DNA of 64,000 nucleotides from Bacteriovoracaceae bacterium (GTDB lineage Bacteria; Bdellovibrionota; Bacteriovoracia; Bacteriovoracales; Bacteriovoracaceae): positions 104,020 through 168,019 of the forward strand of contig CANEUH010000005.1 of assembly GCA_947441615.1 (NCBI GenBank). Reading direction: 5' to 3'. The notes below the pieces were generated by a model, which saw only the letters and a program-made list of their open reading frames with translations, made no database searches and was not told the origin of the DNA. Numbering within the stretch: the first letter of the stretch is position 1; each line of letters opens with the position of its first letter. Shown here in pieces: positions 9,639 through 18,422 of the stretch. The translations under genes and the position numbers were made by a program.

Positions 9639-10843
9639 ACGGATTTAAATTTCTTTTAAAGTTTAGTTACAGAAATCTCTTAAGATCTCCAAAAAGAACG
9701 ATCATTTTGATCTTGAGCTTAAGTCTTGGGACAGGATTTATTATCTGGGACCTCAACTTTGCTAACTCTGGCTCTAAAGAAGTCATGAAGGAGTTTCTTG
9801 CCCAGTATGCTGGCGAGTATCACATTACTCATAAAGAGTATTATAAATTAGATAATAAAAAAGAATTCAACAATTTCAAAATTATTACAGATGATGAAAT
9901 TCAGGACAAAAATCTCATCACCTTTTCAACAAGAAGAGTAACGGCGCCTATTTTTGTGTCTGGTGAAAAGAAGACTCTTGGTGTACTTCTCACTGGTCTA
10001 GAGACAGAAAAGGAAACAAAACTTACAACACTTGCTCGGGCAGTTACGGTAGGCAACTTTCTCAATCCATTAAATGAAAAAGAAATTGTCTTAGGTAAAA
10101 GGCTCGCCAACAGAATAGAAGTTAACGTTGGAGATGAGGTCGCAGTCATTGGTCAGGCACTTGATGGCTCTGTCGCAAATGAACTCATGAGGGTTGTGGG
10201 TCTCATTGATTTTGGTGGGGGTGACCTCGAGGAGTCCCTTGCCTTTACCCAAATTAAGTCCGCACAAGAACTTCTAGTCATGACTCCCGATCAATACCAC
10301 CAGAGAGTGGACTTTAATATGAAGGACGAAACAGTTCCAAAGATTGAAGGACTTGCGGTCACTATTTGGACAGACATTCTTCCTGAAATCGGAGTTTCTG
10401 TTAAATTTGTCGATAACTTTACTTGGCTCGTTTCCATTATCATCGTGATGGTGATTAGTCTTGGTCTGTCTAATTCACTGATGATTACTTTTCTAGAAAG
10501 AGAACAAGAATTTCAATGCTTAAATATTATTGGGGCGAAGACAACTTGGGTTACGGTCTCACTCATGATTGAAGTTTTTCTTCTTGGAACTATCGCTATT
10601 ATGCTAGGGACTCTTTTAGGGCATATTTCAACGACATATTTTCACCATTATCCATTTAATATACAATTTTTCACTGGTGGAAAACCAATCATCATGGGTG
10701 GAATGATCATTCAACCATTAGTAAGAATTTATCCGGTCCTCGAATATTATTGGAAAGTGCCTGTAATGATTTATCTCTTCTTATTAACCACAATGATTTA
10801 TCCACTCATACGAGTCATTCGTCGGAGCAAAAATGCAATTTGA
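9635..10843 (+). CDS. Second ABC transporter permease, FtsX/MacB family
   Basis: 402 residues, same four-segment topology as its neighbour (N-terminal LLKFSYRNLLRSPKRTI, periplasmic domain, three C-terminal membrane helices), so the two would form a LolCE-like heterodimer. It begins with GTG within a GTGA overlap with the preceding stop, a sign of translational coupling, and overlaps the ATPase gene start by 11 bp. The periplasmic domain has the MacB-like segment EIVLGKRLANRIEVNVGDEV. Cargo is not evident from sequence; the neighbouring lipid-type enzymes suggest a lipid or lipid-linked product. Confidence 0.88.
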   Translation: MNGFKFLLKFSYRNLLRSPKRTIILILSLSLGTGFIIWDLNFANSGSKEVMKEFLAQYAGEYHITHKEYYKLDNKKEFNNFKIITDDEIQDKNLITFSTRRVTAPIFVSGEKKTLGVLLTGLETEKETKLTTLARAVTVGNFLNPLNEKEIVLGKRLANRIEVNVGDEVAVIGQALDGSVANELMRVVGLIDFGGGDLEESLAFTQIKSAQELLVMTPDQYHQRVDFNMKDETVPKIEGLAVTIWTDILPEIGVSVKFVDNFTWLVSIIIVMVISLGLSNSLMITFLEREQEFQCLNIIGAKTTWVTVSLMIEVFLLGTIAIMLGTLLGHISTTYFHHYPFNIQFFTGGKPIIMGGMIIQPLVRIYPVLEYYWKVPVMIYLFLLTTMIYPLIRVIRRSKNAI

Positions 10844-11522
10844 ACTTATCAATGTAGACAAAATTTACCAAGCTTCTGAAGAAAATAAAATTTTCGGTGC
10901 AAAAAATATTAACCTCAAAATCAGTGAAGGTGATTTTATGGCCCTCGTTGGCCCTTCTGGTTCAGGAAAAACGACGATTCTCAATCTTATCGCTGGTCTT
11001 ATTTTACCTTCACAAGGTTCTCTTAAGCATGGGGGAAGTGATATCACCTCATTTTCACTTGAAGAAAGAACCAAACATCGCTTGGATTATATGGGATTTA
11101 TTTTTCAAGATTATCAGTTGCTTCCTATTCTCACGGCGTTTGAAAATATTGAATTCCCACTTCAGCTTAAAGGTTTCACTAAAAAAGAGATTGATGAAAG
11201 AGTCCATTGGGCGCTAAAGCAAGTCGGTCTAGAAAATATGGGACATCGTTTCCCTAAGCAGCTCTCTGGTGGACAACAGCAGCGGGTATCCATTGCGCGT
11301 GCCATTGCAGGTCGGCCACAGTTAATTTTGGCAGACGAACCAACGGCCAACTTAGATTCAAAGACAGCTCAAGAGATTATTGAGTTATTTAAAAAGCTAA
11401 ACCAAGAATTTAAATTAACATTTATTTTCTCCACGCATGATCAACGCCTGATTGATCAAGTAAAAACAGTCATGTATGTAAAGGATGGACAAATTTCAGA
11501 AACAAGGACTCACCATGCTTAA
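10833..11522 (+). CDS. ABC transporter ATPase, LolD/MacB family
   Basis: 229 residues, the normal LolD length. Walker [11 protein letters not shown]-loop region (IFQDYQLLP), signature LSGGQQQR, Walker B LILADEPT followed by ANLDSKT, and the H-loop STHDQR are all intact. It should power the two preceding FtsX-type permeases. It overlaps the previous permease by 11 bp and the LolA-like gene by 8 bp, so all three transporter parts plus the periplasmic partner are coupled. The canonical LolCDE of the cell is probably elsewhere, because here the operon continues into a LolA-like protein and a barrel. Confidence 0.93.
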   Translation: MQFELINVDKIYQASEENKIFGAKNINLKISEGDFMALVGPSGSGKTTILNLIAGLILPSQGSLKHGGSDITSFSLEERTKHRLDYMGFIFQDYQLLPILTAFENIEFPLQLKGFTKKEIDERVHWALKQVGLENMGHRFPKQLSGGQQQRVSIARAIAGRPQLILADEPTANLDSKTAQEIIELFKKLNQEFKLTFIFSTHDQRLIDQVKTVMYVKDGQISETRTHHA

Positions 11523-12246
11523 AAACTGGATTCGAAAAGATATTGTACTTTGTGTAGCGATTGGGGTGAATGCGAAGAGTGCCGACCAATGGTTGAAATA
11601 TGCGGAATCACAGATGCGCGGAGATCGCTCACACTCTGAGATGACGATGACGATTCAAACACCGAATTGGAATCGTACACTCGAAATTGAATCTGATATT
11701 GAAGGGAAGAAAGAAGCGCTTTCAACAATCCTTTCTCCAGCAAAAGAAAAAGGTATTAGAACATTAAGAATTGAAAACAACATGTGGAACTATTTTCCTA
11801 AATTAAAAAGAAAAGTTGCCGTCTCTTCTTCTATGCTTCTTGCTAGTTGGATGGGTTCAGATTTCACAAATGATGATGTCCTTAAAGCCTCGTCCATGGC
11901 AGAGGACTATTCTCATAAATTCGCTAAAGATGAGAAGAAATTTAAAGTGATCGAAAATCTAGCCAAATCAAACTCTAAAGTCATGTGGCCGCGAATCGTT
12001 ACCTACGCCTCAAAGGAAGACTGTCTACCTCGCATGTACAAATATTTCGATAAAGAAGGAAAGCTAAAGAGGACTCTTCATTTTAGTGCCATCAAAAAAT
12101 TCAATGGCCATAAGGTCCCTACTCACTGGGAAATGATTCCAGAAAATGATAAAACGAAAAAAACAATTATTGATTATAAATCAATTGATTTTAATATTAA
12201 ATTTAAACCAAATCACTTTTCTCAAATGAATCTTACGGGGAATTAA
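11515..12246 (+). CDS. LolA-like / outer-membrane lipoprotein-sorting family periplasmic protein
   Basis: About 243 residues from ATG 11515, which has an AAGGA ribosome site six bases upstream; an in-frame ATG at 11485 would overlap the ATPase gene more. A basic start and short hydrophobic stretch (residues 8-20) could be a weak signal peptide. The body has the layout of the LolA/LppX-fold 'outer membrane lipoprotein-sorting' family: MTMTIQTPNWNRTLEIES, TLRIENNMWNYFPKLKR, SSSMLLASWMGSDFTNDD and KKFNGHKVPTHWEM. Such proteins carry hydrophobic cargo across the periplasm and often sit beside lipid exporters. The stop codon shares bases with the next ATG (TAATG). Confidence 0.8.
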   Translation: MLKNWIRKDIVLCVAIGVNAKSADQWLKYAESQMRGDRSHSEMTMTIQTPNWNRTLEIESDIEGKKEALSTILSPAKEKGIRTLRIENNMWNYFPKLKRKVAVSSSMLLASWMGSDFTNDDVLKASSMAEDYSHKFAKDEKKFKVIENLAKSNSKVMWPRIVTYASKEDCLPRMYKYFDKEGKLKRTLHFSAIKKFNGHKVPTHWEMIPENDKTKKTIIDYKSIDFNIKFKPNHFSQMNLTGN

Positions 12247-13454
12247 TGAAGTTTTTCCTTTTAATCTTTTTGGTTTTCGTGACTTATTCTGCTCTCGCTA
12301 TGGAATCAGAATTTTCGGGAAATATTGAGGGGCAGATCAGAAACTCGACGAATAACTCTGAGGCGAAAGACGCTCCTTTATTTCAAGACTGGAATAGGGA
12401 GAACTTTTATCTCCTGTATGGAAATCTTCATGGAAAAGTTGAATTTGGCGAGTCACGTATTGAGGCAAATTGGTTTGCCCGGTATAGCGAATCAAATCTT
12501 TATGAACCAGCTCCAATCGGTCCATTTAATCGTCCCCCATATATTGCGACTGGGATTTTTACTTTCCCCAACAGGCTCGTAGCAAGAGATATTTTTCAGA
12601 TGCAACATATAGATCAAAGTGGGAACCATCAAACCGAATCCATTTTAAACAAATTCTATTATGAGTGGGATGGGAGCGACAAACGCTTCATGATCGGTCG
12701 TCTTTATGTGAATTATGGTCTGGGTGAAATCTTTAACCCTATTAATCCCTTCAATCAACCTACAGCGCTAACTTCTACTTCGCAAGTCGCTCAAGGTAAC
12801 GATGGCGCTTCCTTTACATTTTTCATGAAAGACAATCACTTGATTCAATTTTTATTTTTAGGAGATAAAAGGATTGAGAATTATGATGGATCCATAAATA
12901 AAACGTTCTGGATTCATGGAGAATATCAATTTTCAGATAAGCTCCAAATTGACTATGTTTTGGGAGAGGATCAGAGTCGGAATAAGATAGGTGGTCAGGC
13001 GAGTTATCAATTTGATGAAGCTCTTATGTTTTTTCAATTTTTATATCAAACTGAACTTATTACTCCAGAACCCTCGAACAACCTCTGGGATCTATTAGTT
13101 GGCCTTGATCAACAGTTAACAACGAAGTGGCATATTCGTTTTGAAGGTGGGTATCAAAAACAAGATCAATATGCCAGTCTTACTACTTTCACGAGATTTT
13201 TACCGACTGAATACTTTGCGGCCCTGGCGAATGTTTATGAACCACATCCACTCGTAAAAGTTAGTGGAACAATTATTAACGATATCAAATCTGGATTTAG
13301 TTATTTCATTGCGAAGGGAACTTTTAGCGTGACCAAAAGCACTGAAATCGAAGCCTTTGGTTTTTCTCCCGTTTCGGCAGGGGATGAAACAGACAACCTT
13401 GCCCAAAAACTTGTAACAACTGATCTAGGAATTGCCCTAAGAACTTTTTTCTAA
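12246..13454 (+). CDS. Outer-membrane beta-barrel protein, exporter-associated
   Basis: 402 residues with a clear Sec signal peptide (MKFFLLIFLVFVTYSALA, cleavage after ALA) and many alternating amphipathic strands with aromatic girdles ending in a C-terminal phenylalanine (IALRTFF), typical of barrels folded by the BAM complex. It is the last gene of the transporter operon, translationally coupled to the LolA-like gene. Its likely role is the outer-membrane exit or acceptor for the operon's cargo (inference). Its 3' end overlaps the opposing phosphotransferase by 18 bp. No specific porin family is recognised. Confidence 0.75.
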   Translation: MKFFLLIFLVFVTYSALAMESEFSGNIEGQIRNSTNNSEAKDAPLFQDWNRENFYLLYGNLHGKVEFGESRIEANWFARYSESNLYEPAPIGPFNRPPYIATGIFTFPNRLVARDIFQMQHIDQSGNHQTESILNKFYYEWDGSDKRFMIGRLYVNYGLGEIFNPINPFNQPTALTSTSQVAQGNDGASFTFFMKDNHLIQFLFLGDKRIENYDGSINKTFWIHGEYQFSDKLQIDYVLGEDQSRNKIGGQASYQFDEALMFFQFLYQTELITPEPSNNLWDLLVGLDQQLTTKWHIRFEGGYQKQDQYASLTTFTRFLPTEYFAALANVYEPHPLVKVSGTIINDIKSGFSYFIAKGTFSVTKSTEIEAFGFSPVSAGDETDNLAQKLVTTDLGIALRTFF

Positions 13455-15746
13455 GATTACTACTTCACCCGTTTTTCCGTTTATTTTTATCAAGTCTCCC
13501 TCATGAATAAGTTTTGTCGCTTGATTTAAATTAAGGATAGCTGGTATCCCGTATTCACGTCCTATGACAGCGGCATGAGAGAGAAGGCCTCCAACTTCAG
13601 TCACAACTCCTCCGACTCTCGCGAGAACAGGAGTCCAACCTGGATCAGTAAAAGCGGTCACAAGAATATCATCTTTGGTTAAATTAAGTGTTGCATGAAT
13701 ATCTAATATAACTCGCGCTCTACCGGTGAACACTCCGGGGCTACAACCTACTCCTTTAAGGCTACCTGTCGAGGATACTGTTTTTGCCTGTATTGTCCCG
13801 CCGAAATCGTTTGGTGGCACAAAATGGCGGTAGCCATCGTAATAGAGCGTTCGCTTTTTTGTATTTGGCAATTCATCGATCATTTTTAACAATTTCTTTT
13901 TTATCTCTAGTATATCAAGCATAAAAGCTTCTTTTTCAGTTAGACCCTCCCGTTTCGAAAATTCAATGACCCCGAGCCGCAAGAGATAATAAGCTCTCGT
14001 TGAGTAAGTCCTCATCTCTTCTCTAAGACGCAAGAACTCACGAGACTCATCAGTTAGTTTTAAAAATTTTCTACGACTAAAAATATTTAATTCGCTAGAA
14101 AGTCTATTATAGGTTTTTGAAAATTTATCTTTAACGGAATTTGAAATCGGATTATACCCTCTCACAAGATCATCGACCCACTCTTTTTTTTCCCCCCACC
14201 TAGGCACAGAGAGATCAAGTTCAGCGGGGCCATGATGATAATGAAGAGTTAAAAACTTTTCTCTTTCAGATTGGTAAGTCTGTGAATCAAATCCGTAAAA
14301 ATCAGCGGCGATCCTTAATTTACCTAAACCAATTTGCACATCTAGGTGAGCAATACCTTCTAGTTCACTCATAAGATCAATTTCATCTCCGAATAAATAT
14401 CCTTTTTTCTTTTTTAAATATGATTTATATTCTGTTTGAAAATTTGAATTGTTGTAAATAGTACGAAAATAATTCTTCTCTGTTGTATTTTGAAAAAATA
14501 TGACCCTTAAAAACCAATCACAAAACGTAGAGTCATTCATCTTGCGAATATTCTTTAATTGAGACTTCAATGACTCATCTTCAATTTCAAATTTAGTTCG
14601 AAATAGTTGAATCATATTTTTACAATTTAGATATTCAGACTGAAGGCCGATTAAAACGGGAATTGCATCCATAAGGGAACCTAGAGTCAATTTCGTGCGA
14701 TGTGGCCCTTTTTCACCATAATCTTTTTGAACACCAAGATCACGGTCAAAGTCATCCTCCTTAAAATCCGGTATTTTTTTTAGACCTTCTTTAACGGCTT
14801 CTGCATTCCAGTACACTCTTCCATAATGATAGTGAATCCACTGAATCTTTTCATCGTTTGGAATGAGGTTGATATTTTTAAAATAATCCCCCATTGAATA
14901 TTCAAGGGCCTCTCGATAAACAGAAAACATAAAGGGAGTGCAAACACGTGCAGAGACTCCACCGTCTTTAAAATCCGCATCCGTCAATTCTGGAGTGTCC
15001 CCCCTCGGAGTGAAGGTCGTAACTGGTCGCGATTGAAGGATCTGGAGTTTGTCATCAGATCCGATCGCCCACTCTATATCCTGAGGATGTCCATAGTGCG
15101 CCTGAATTTTCGCAGCCGTTTCAATCAATTGCCGTAAATGACCATCTTCCATCTTGGTTTGTTCAGAATTTATGATTTCGCTTATTTTTTTATCATCAAA
15201 CCAATTATAAACTGCCTGAGATGGTGTCACATGCCCAGACACTAATCTTTCTCCAAGTCCCTCACAATATTCCACCAACATTTCTTCTTCAATGCCGCTC
15301 AGAGGATTAATCGTAAAGAGGACTCCTGATATCTTTGAATCAACCATTCTTTGAACAAGTACACTCATCTTAAGTGTTTCAAGTGACCATTCTATTTTTT
15401 TAGTCTTTAGATAATCTTTCACTCTGTCTGAGTGGCGAGAGTCAAAACAGTCCTTAACTCTTTTCTTTAATTCATCCATGGAACTTACATTTAAGTATGT
15501 TTCATACTGCCCAGCAAAGCTTGCTTGCCCCAAATCCTCTAAAGCACCACTAGACCTCACCGCTACGGGAAATCCACCTATCCGCTCAATGTCTTCTTCT
15601 AAAATCTCCTCAATATCAGTTAGAACAATACCTTTAGGAACTATGAAATCTGCCATTAAGAGTTCATGTAATTTCTGAGCTTTTCCACCGAATTTTTTTG
15701 TCATTTCAGGGGAAAGAGCTCTATCACCAATAAAAAATTTATTCAT
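13437..15746 (-). CDS. Second PEP-synthase-like phosphotransferase
   Basis: 769 residues, paralogous in layout to the protein at 4576-6969. The ATP-grasp part contains FGGKAQKLHELL, PVAVRSSGALEDLGQASFAG and DIEWAIGSDDKLQILQSRP. The C-terminal swivelling domain is textbook: TDPGWTPVLARVGGVVTEVG then GGLLSHAAVIGREYGIPAI with the phospho-accepting histidine. The middle (about 270-640) is helical and lacks recognisable pyruvate-binding barrel motifs, so it resembles rifampin-phosphotransferase-type enzymes that phosphorylate another acceptor. It is transcribed alone toward the transporter operon. Antibiotic inactivation and a biosynthetic kinase role are both possible; the substrate is unknown. 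Confidence 0.8.
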   Translation of the reverse strand: MNKFFIGDRALSPEMTKKFGGKAQKLHELLMADFIVPKGIVLTDIEEILEEDIERIGGFPVAVRSSGALEDLGQASFAGQYETYLNVSSMDELKKRVKDCFDSRHSDRVKDYLKTKKIEWSLETLKMSVLVQRMVDSKISGVLFTINPLSGIEEEMLVEYCEGLGERLVSGHVTPSQAVYNWFDDKKISEIINSEQTKMEDGHLRQLIETAAKIQAHYGHPQDIEWAIGSDDKLQILQSRPVTTFTPRGDTPELTDADFKDGGVSARVCTPFMFSVYREALEYSMGDYFKNINLIPNDEKIQWIHYHYGRVYWNAEAVKEGLKKIPDFKEDDFDRDLGVQKDYGEKGPHRTKLTLGSLMDAIPVLIGLQSEYLNCKNMIQLFRTKFEIEDESLKSQLKNIRKMNDSTFCDWFLRVIFFQNTTEKNYFRTIYNNSNFQTEYKSYLKKKKGYLFGDEIDLMSELEGIAHLDVQIGLGKLRIAADFYGFDSQTYQSEREKFLTLHYHHGPAELDLSVPRWGEKKEWVDDLVRGYNPISNSVKDKFSKTYNRLSSELNIFSRRKFLKLTDESREFLRLREEMRTYSTRAYYLLRLGVIEFSKREGLTEKEAFMLDILEIKKKLLKMIDELPNTKKRTLYYDGYRHFVPPNDFGGTIQAKTVSSTGSLKGVGCSPGVFTGRARVILDIHATLNLTKDDILVTAFTDPGWTPVLARVGGVVTEVGGLLSHAAVIGREYGIPAILNLNQATKLIHEGDLIKINGKTGEVVILEKSS

Positions 15747-15862
15747 TTAGTTCCTAACGGAAGAATCAGGAAGGCACTGTAGATTTATATAGCTGACGAG
15801 ATCAATCGAGATTTTAGAGATAAATGATTAAAAACGTTTTATGATTTGCCTTTATATTTCTA

Positions 15863-15880
15863 GTCCTAAAGCACTAGGAC
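15863..15880. promoter_or_regulatory. Inverted repeat upstream of radical SAM gene
   Basis: GTCCTA, a six-base spacer, then TAGGAC form a perfect 6-bp inverted repeat sixteen bases upstream of the -35 box at 15896. No T-run follows, so it is unlikely to be a terminator. It could be an activator or repressor half-site pair controlling the radical SAM gene or the divergent phosphotransferase. Confidence 0.35.
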
Positions 15881-15895
15881 ACCCCACCTACTCTT

Positions 15896-15924
15896 TTGAC
15901 CTGAGGCCCTAAACTGACTATGAT
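15896..15924 (+). promoter_or_regulatory. Sigma-70-type promoter of radical SAM gene
   Basis: TTGACC (15896-15901), a 17-base spacer and TATGAT (15919-15924) make a near-consensus promoter. The radical SAM ATG follows at 15943 behind an AGGAAGGA ribosome site, so the leader would be very short. Confidence 0.65.
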
Positions 15925-15942
15925 CATACCAGGAAGGAAATT

Positions 15943-17328
15943 ATGACAAAAAGTGCAATAGAGGTTAGAGACGAGCTAAACGCCGTCTCAAGTAGTTTCT
16001 GCTTAGCAAAATGGCTTCAAGTTACGATTCATTTGCAGAATGGACAAACTCACTCTTGTCACCATCCCGGTACACACAAAGTTCCCTTAGAAGAATTAAA
16101 AGACGATCCGTCGGCGCTTCATAATACAAAAACTAAAAAATCTTTCCGTAAAATGATGCTTGAAGGAGAAAGACCAAAAGAATGTGAGTATTGCTGGAGA
16201 ATTGAGGATGCTCATAAAGATAATCTTTCTGACCGAACATTCAAATCAGCAGATCATTGGGCCTACCCAAAGCTTCAGGAAGTTTCAAAATTATCTTGGG
16301 ATCAATCGGTTAACCCACAATACCTAGAAGTGAGTTTTGGTAATGAATGTAATTTCAAATGTGGCTACTGCGCTCCCCATATTTCTTCGGGGTTAATGAG
16401 TGAATACCTAAAACATGGTCATTATGATTCAATGCCCGCCTTTAATTTAGAAACATTACGAAATGATGGGATGTTTCCCCATAGTAAGGACGAATACAAT
16501 CCCTATGTGGATGCTTTTTGGAAATGGTGGCCTGGCCTATCTAAGGACCTAAAAGTCTTTCGGATTACGGGGGGAGAGCCTCTTCTTAATCCAAATACTT
16601 TTAAATTTTTAGAATATCTAAAATCTCATCCAATGCCAGAATTAAGTCTCGCGATTAATAGTAATCTTGGAATTTCTAAGAACACTTTTAATAAATTTGT
16701 TGAAGAGATCAAATTTATAACTGAAAATAAATTAATAAAAGACTTTCAACTCTATACGAGTGTCGACACCTACGGAAAGAATGCAGAATTCGTCCGGTTT
16801 GGACTGAATTACAATGAATACATGCAGAACGTAAGAACCTTTCTTAAAGAAGTTAAAGAAGTTCAACTAGTTTTTATGTGCACCTATAATGCATTCTCTG
16901 TCATTAATTTTAGAAAATTCCTCGAGGAAGTGACCTCGTTAAAGGATGAATTTAGAAATCAATTTAATCACACCAGAGTTCTTCTCGATACGCCCTACTT
17001 GAAAGATCCATCTTTTCTTTCCTGCTATGTTCTGACTGAAGAATTTTGGCCTTATATTAAAAGTGACCTCGCCTACATAAAAGAAAAAGCAAAACCAGAT
17101 GAAAAAACAGGAATCTATATTTATTATGACCACGAAATTAGTAAGTTCGAAAGAATTCTCAATTGGCTAGAAAGCCTAGAAGAAAATGAACACCGAAAAA
17201 ATACGAGAAGGGCTTTGTACCAATTCTTACAAGAGTATCAAATAAGAAAAGAGATCAAATTTTCTGATTATTGCCCTGAGTATTCTGAATTTTTTAAACT
17301 ATGTGAGAAAATCTCCCTCGAAAAGTAA
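15943..17328 (+). CDS. Twitch-domain radical SAM protein
   Basis: 461 residues. The radical SAM CxxxCxxC motif is Cys136-x3-Cys140-x2-Cys143 (ECNFKCGYCAPH) and ITGGEPLLNPN is the GGE substrate/SAM motif. Upstream lies an N-terminal cysteine-containing region with C81xxC84-WRIED, also seen in the second such protein at 26162-27418; it may bind an auxiliary cluster. Radical SAM enzymes use a 4Fe-4S cluster to generate a 5'-deoxyadenosyl radical; this family's substrate is not known to me. The gene has its own strong promoter. Its 3' end overlaps the opposing nucleotidyltransferase-like gene by 30 bp. Confidence 0.88.
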   Translation: MTKSAIEVRDELNAVSSSFCLAKWLQVTIHLQNGQTHSCHHPGTHKVPLEELKDDPSALHNTKTKKSFRKMMLEGERPKECEYCWRIEDAHKDNLSDRTFKSADHWAYPKLQEVSKLSWDQSVNPQYLEVSFGNECNFKCGYCAPHISSGLMSEYLKHGHYDSMPAFNLETLRNDGMFPHSKDEYNPYVDAFWKWWPGLSKDLKVFRITGGEPLLNPNTFKFLEYLKSHPMPELSLAINSNLGISKNTFNKFVEEIKFITENKLIKDFQLYTSVDTYGKNAEFVRFGLNYNEYMQNVRTFLKEVKEVQLVFMCTYNAFSVINFRKFLEEVTSLKDEFRNQFNHTRVLLDTPYLKDPSFLSCYVLTEEFWPYIKSDLAYIKEKAKPDEKTGIYIYYDHEISKFERILNWLESLEENEHRKNTRRALYQFLQEYQIRKEIKFSDYCPEYSEFFKLCEKISLEK

Positions 17329-18234
17329 CGTTAATTCAGAGATCAATTTTTGTTCACTCTCTAAATTTAAGGCCAGCGCCTGAACCTGAATAAGCATCCT
17401 AAGATGCTCCAGAGATTGTTTTTCGGGAAGATGAAATTTCTGTGCATAGATCCCACATATTTCCCAATCAATTTGTGCCAATAATATTTCAAGCTCTAAA
17501 GGCTTTAGGTTTTTTAGATAAGATACATCTTCCAAATTGTGGAACCACAGTTTGCAATGAGGTGCAAGGATTCCGAACCCCTCACCTAAATCGGTTCGAT
17601 AAATATCAAGACCATCTTTAAAAATGTTCTCGCTCCATTGATCGATTGATTGACACAAACGTGGGTTGTCTTGGCATAACTCTTTTAAAACGTTGACCAC
17701 GGAAATAAAATCAATTAACTCGCCCTTAAAATCATAGTTAATAAATTTAAAATGGTTTCTCCATTTCAACTGCCGATAAAGTGGATTATTTTTTAATGAA
17801 TGAGCGTCAGAGAACAGCATCCTTTGAATAAAGACAAATCTCTCGCCTAAACTAAAGTTTTTTTTCTGCCTAAATTTTGAACTCAGTTCAGGGTCTCGCA
17901 TGAGCTCAAAAGAATTCATCCTAGATAGCACTATGGGGAGATGATTCACTTGATAGAGATTTGCTTCTCCCAAAAAGGGCATGATTTTTTTTAACGTTTT
18001 TAGAAGTGAATGAATAAACTCAACAGAGAGCCTCCCATCGTGAACGAGAGTGATATCGAGATCACTAACACCCAAGATGAAGCTACCATTTCGAGTACTA
18101 TTGCGATTCCAGACCTCGACACCAAGACCGAATTCAAAGATCAGTTTTAATAATAGAAGGCCACCTTGGTAAGGAATCAAGGCCACGGCTCGCGGAAGCA
18201 GCGAGTCAACCATGCTAAAGAATTGTTTTCTCAT
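17299..18234 (-). CDS. Nucleotidyltransferase-fold protein (Pol beta-like motif), function unknown
   Basis: 311 residues. The segment GVSDLDITLVHDG near residue 55 matches the GS/hDhD nucleotidyltransferase core, followed by a helix and a possible third acidic strand. The rest is helical and unrecognised. Enzymes with this fold transfer NMP to proteins, RNA or antibiotics. The 3' end is antisense to the last 30 bp of the radical SAM gene, a pairing that may be accidental. It starts from the rplU upstream region but on the opposite strand. Confidence 0.5.
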   Translation of the reverse strand: MRKQFFSMVDSLLPRAVALIPYQGGLLLLKLIFEFGLGVEVWNRNSTRNGSFILGVSDLDITLVHDGRLSVEFIHSLLKTLKKIMPFLGEANLYQVNHLPIVLSRMNSFELMRDPELSSKFRQKKNFSLGERFVFIQRMLFSDAHSLKNNPLYRQLKWRNHFKFINYDFKGELIDFISVVNVLKELCQDNPRLCQSIDQWSENIFKDGLDIYRTDLGEGFGILAPHCKLWFHNLEDVSYLKNLKPLELEILLAQIDWEICGIYAQKFHLPEKQSLEHLRMLIQVQALALNLESEQKLISELTLLFEGDFLT

Positions 18235-18422
18235 AGAACTCTATCTTATCAAATTCATAAAATTATGGGAGGAAACTCTGACTCTCTTTTGGAACTTCCG
18301 GACCCTGCTAAAATTTGACTTTTACTGCCTTTCCCCTTAAAACTGATTTCTTATTTAACTCACCTAGGGCAAAAGCAGGACTAAAATCCTCCCCGGCAGG
18401 TGGTATCTCTTAAGGAGTTCTC
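18235..18422. other. Divergent region, nucleotidyltransferase gene to rplU
   Basis: 188 bases with the rplU promoter and leader described separately. On the minus strand nothing clearly promoter-like for the nucleotidyltransferase gene was seen beyond AT-rich DNA at 18240-18270. Confidence 0.35.
18315..18343 (+). promoter_or_regulatory. Probable rplU-rpmA promoter
   Basis: TTGACT (18315-18320), 17-base spacer, TAAAAC (18338-18343), about 80 bases before the rplU start. The leader between it and the TAAGGAG ribosome site contains a short AGGA/TCCT hairpin near 18377-18390 that might contribute to ribosomal-protein autoregulation; I do not recognise a named leader family. Confidence 0.45.

Noticed and set aside
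11485..11514. Earlier LolA-like start at 11485
   Set aside because: It lacks a good ribosome site and lengthens the overlap with the ATPase; ATG 11515 has AAGGA at proper spacing.
1..15746. Phosphonolipid (PEP mutase) pathway for the first locus
   Set aside because: The two large proteins have PEP-synthase ATP-grasp and swivelling His domains, not the PEP mutase barrel, and no phosphonopyruvate decarboxylase is present.
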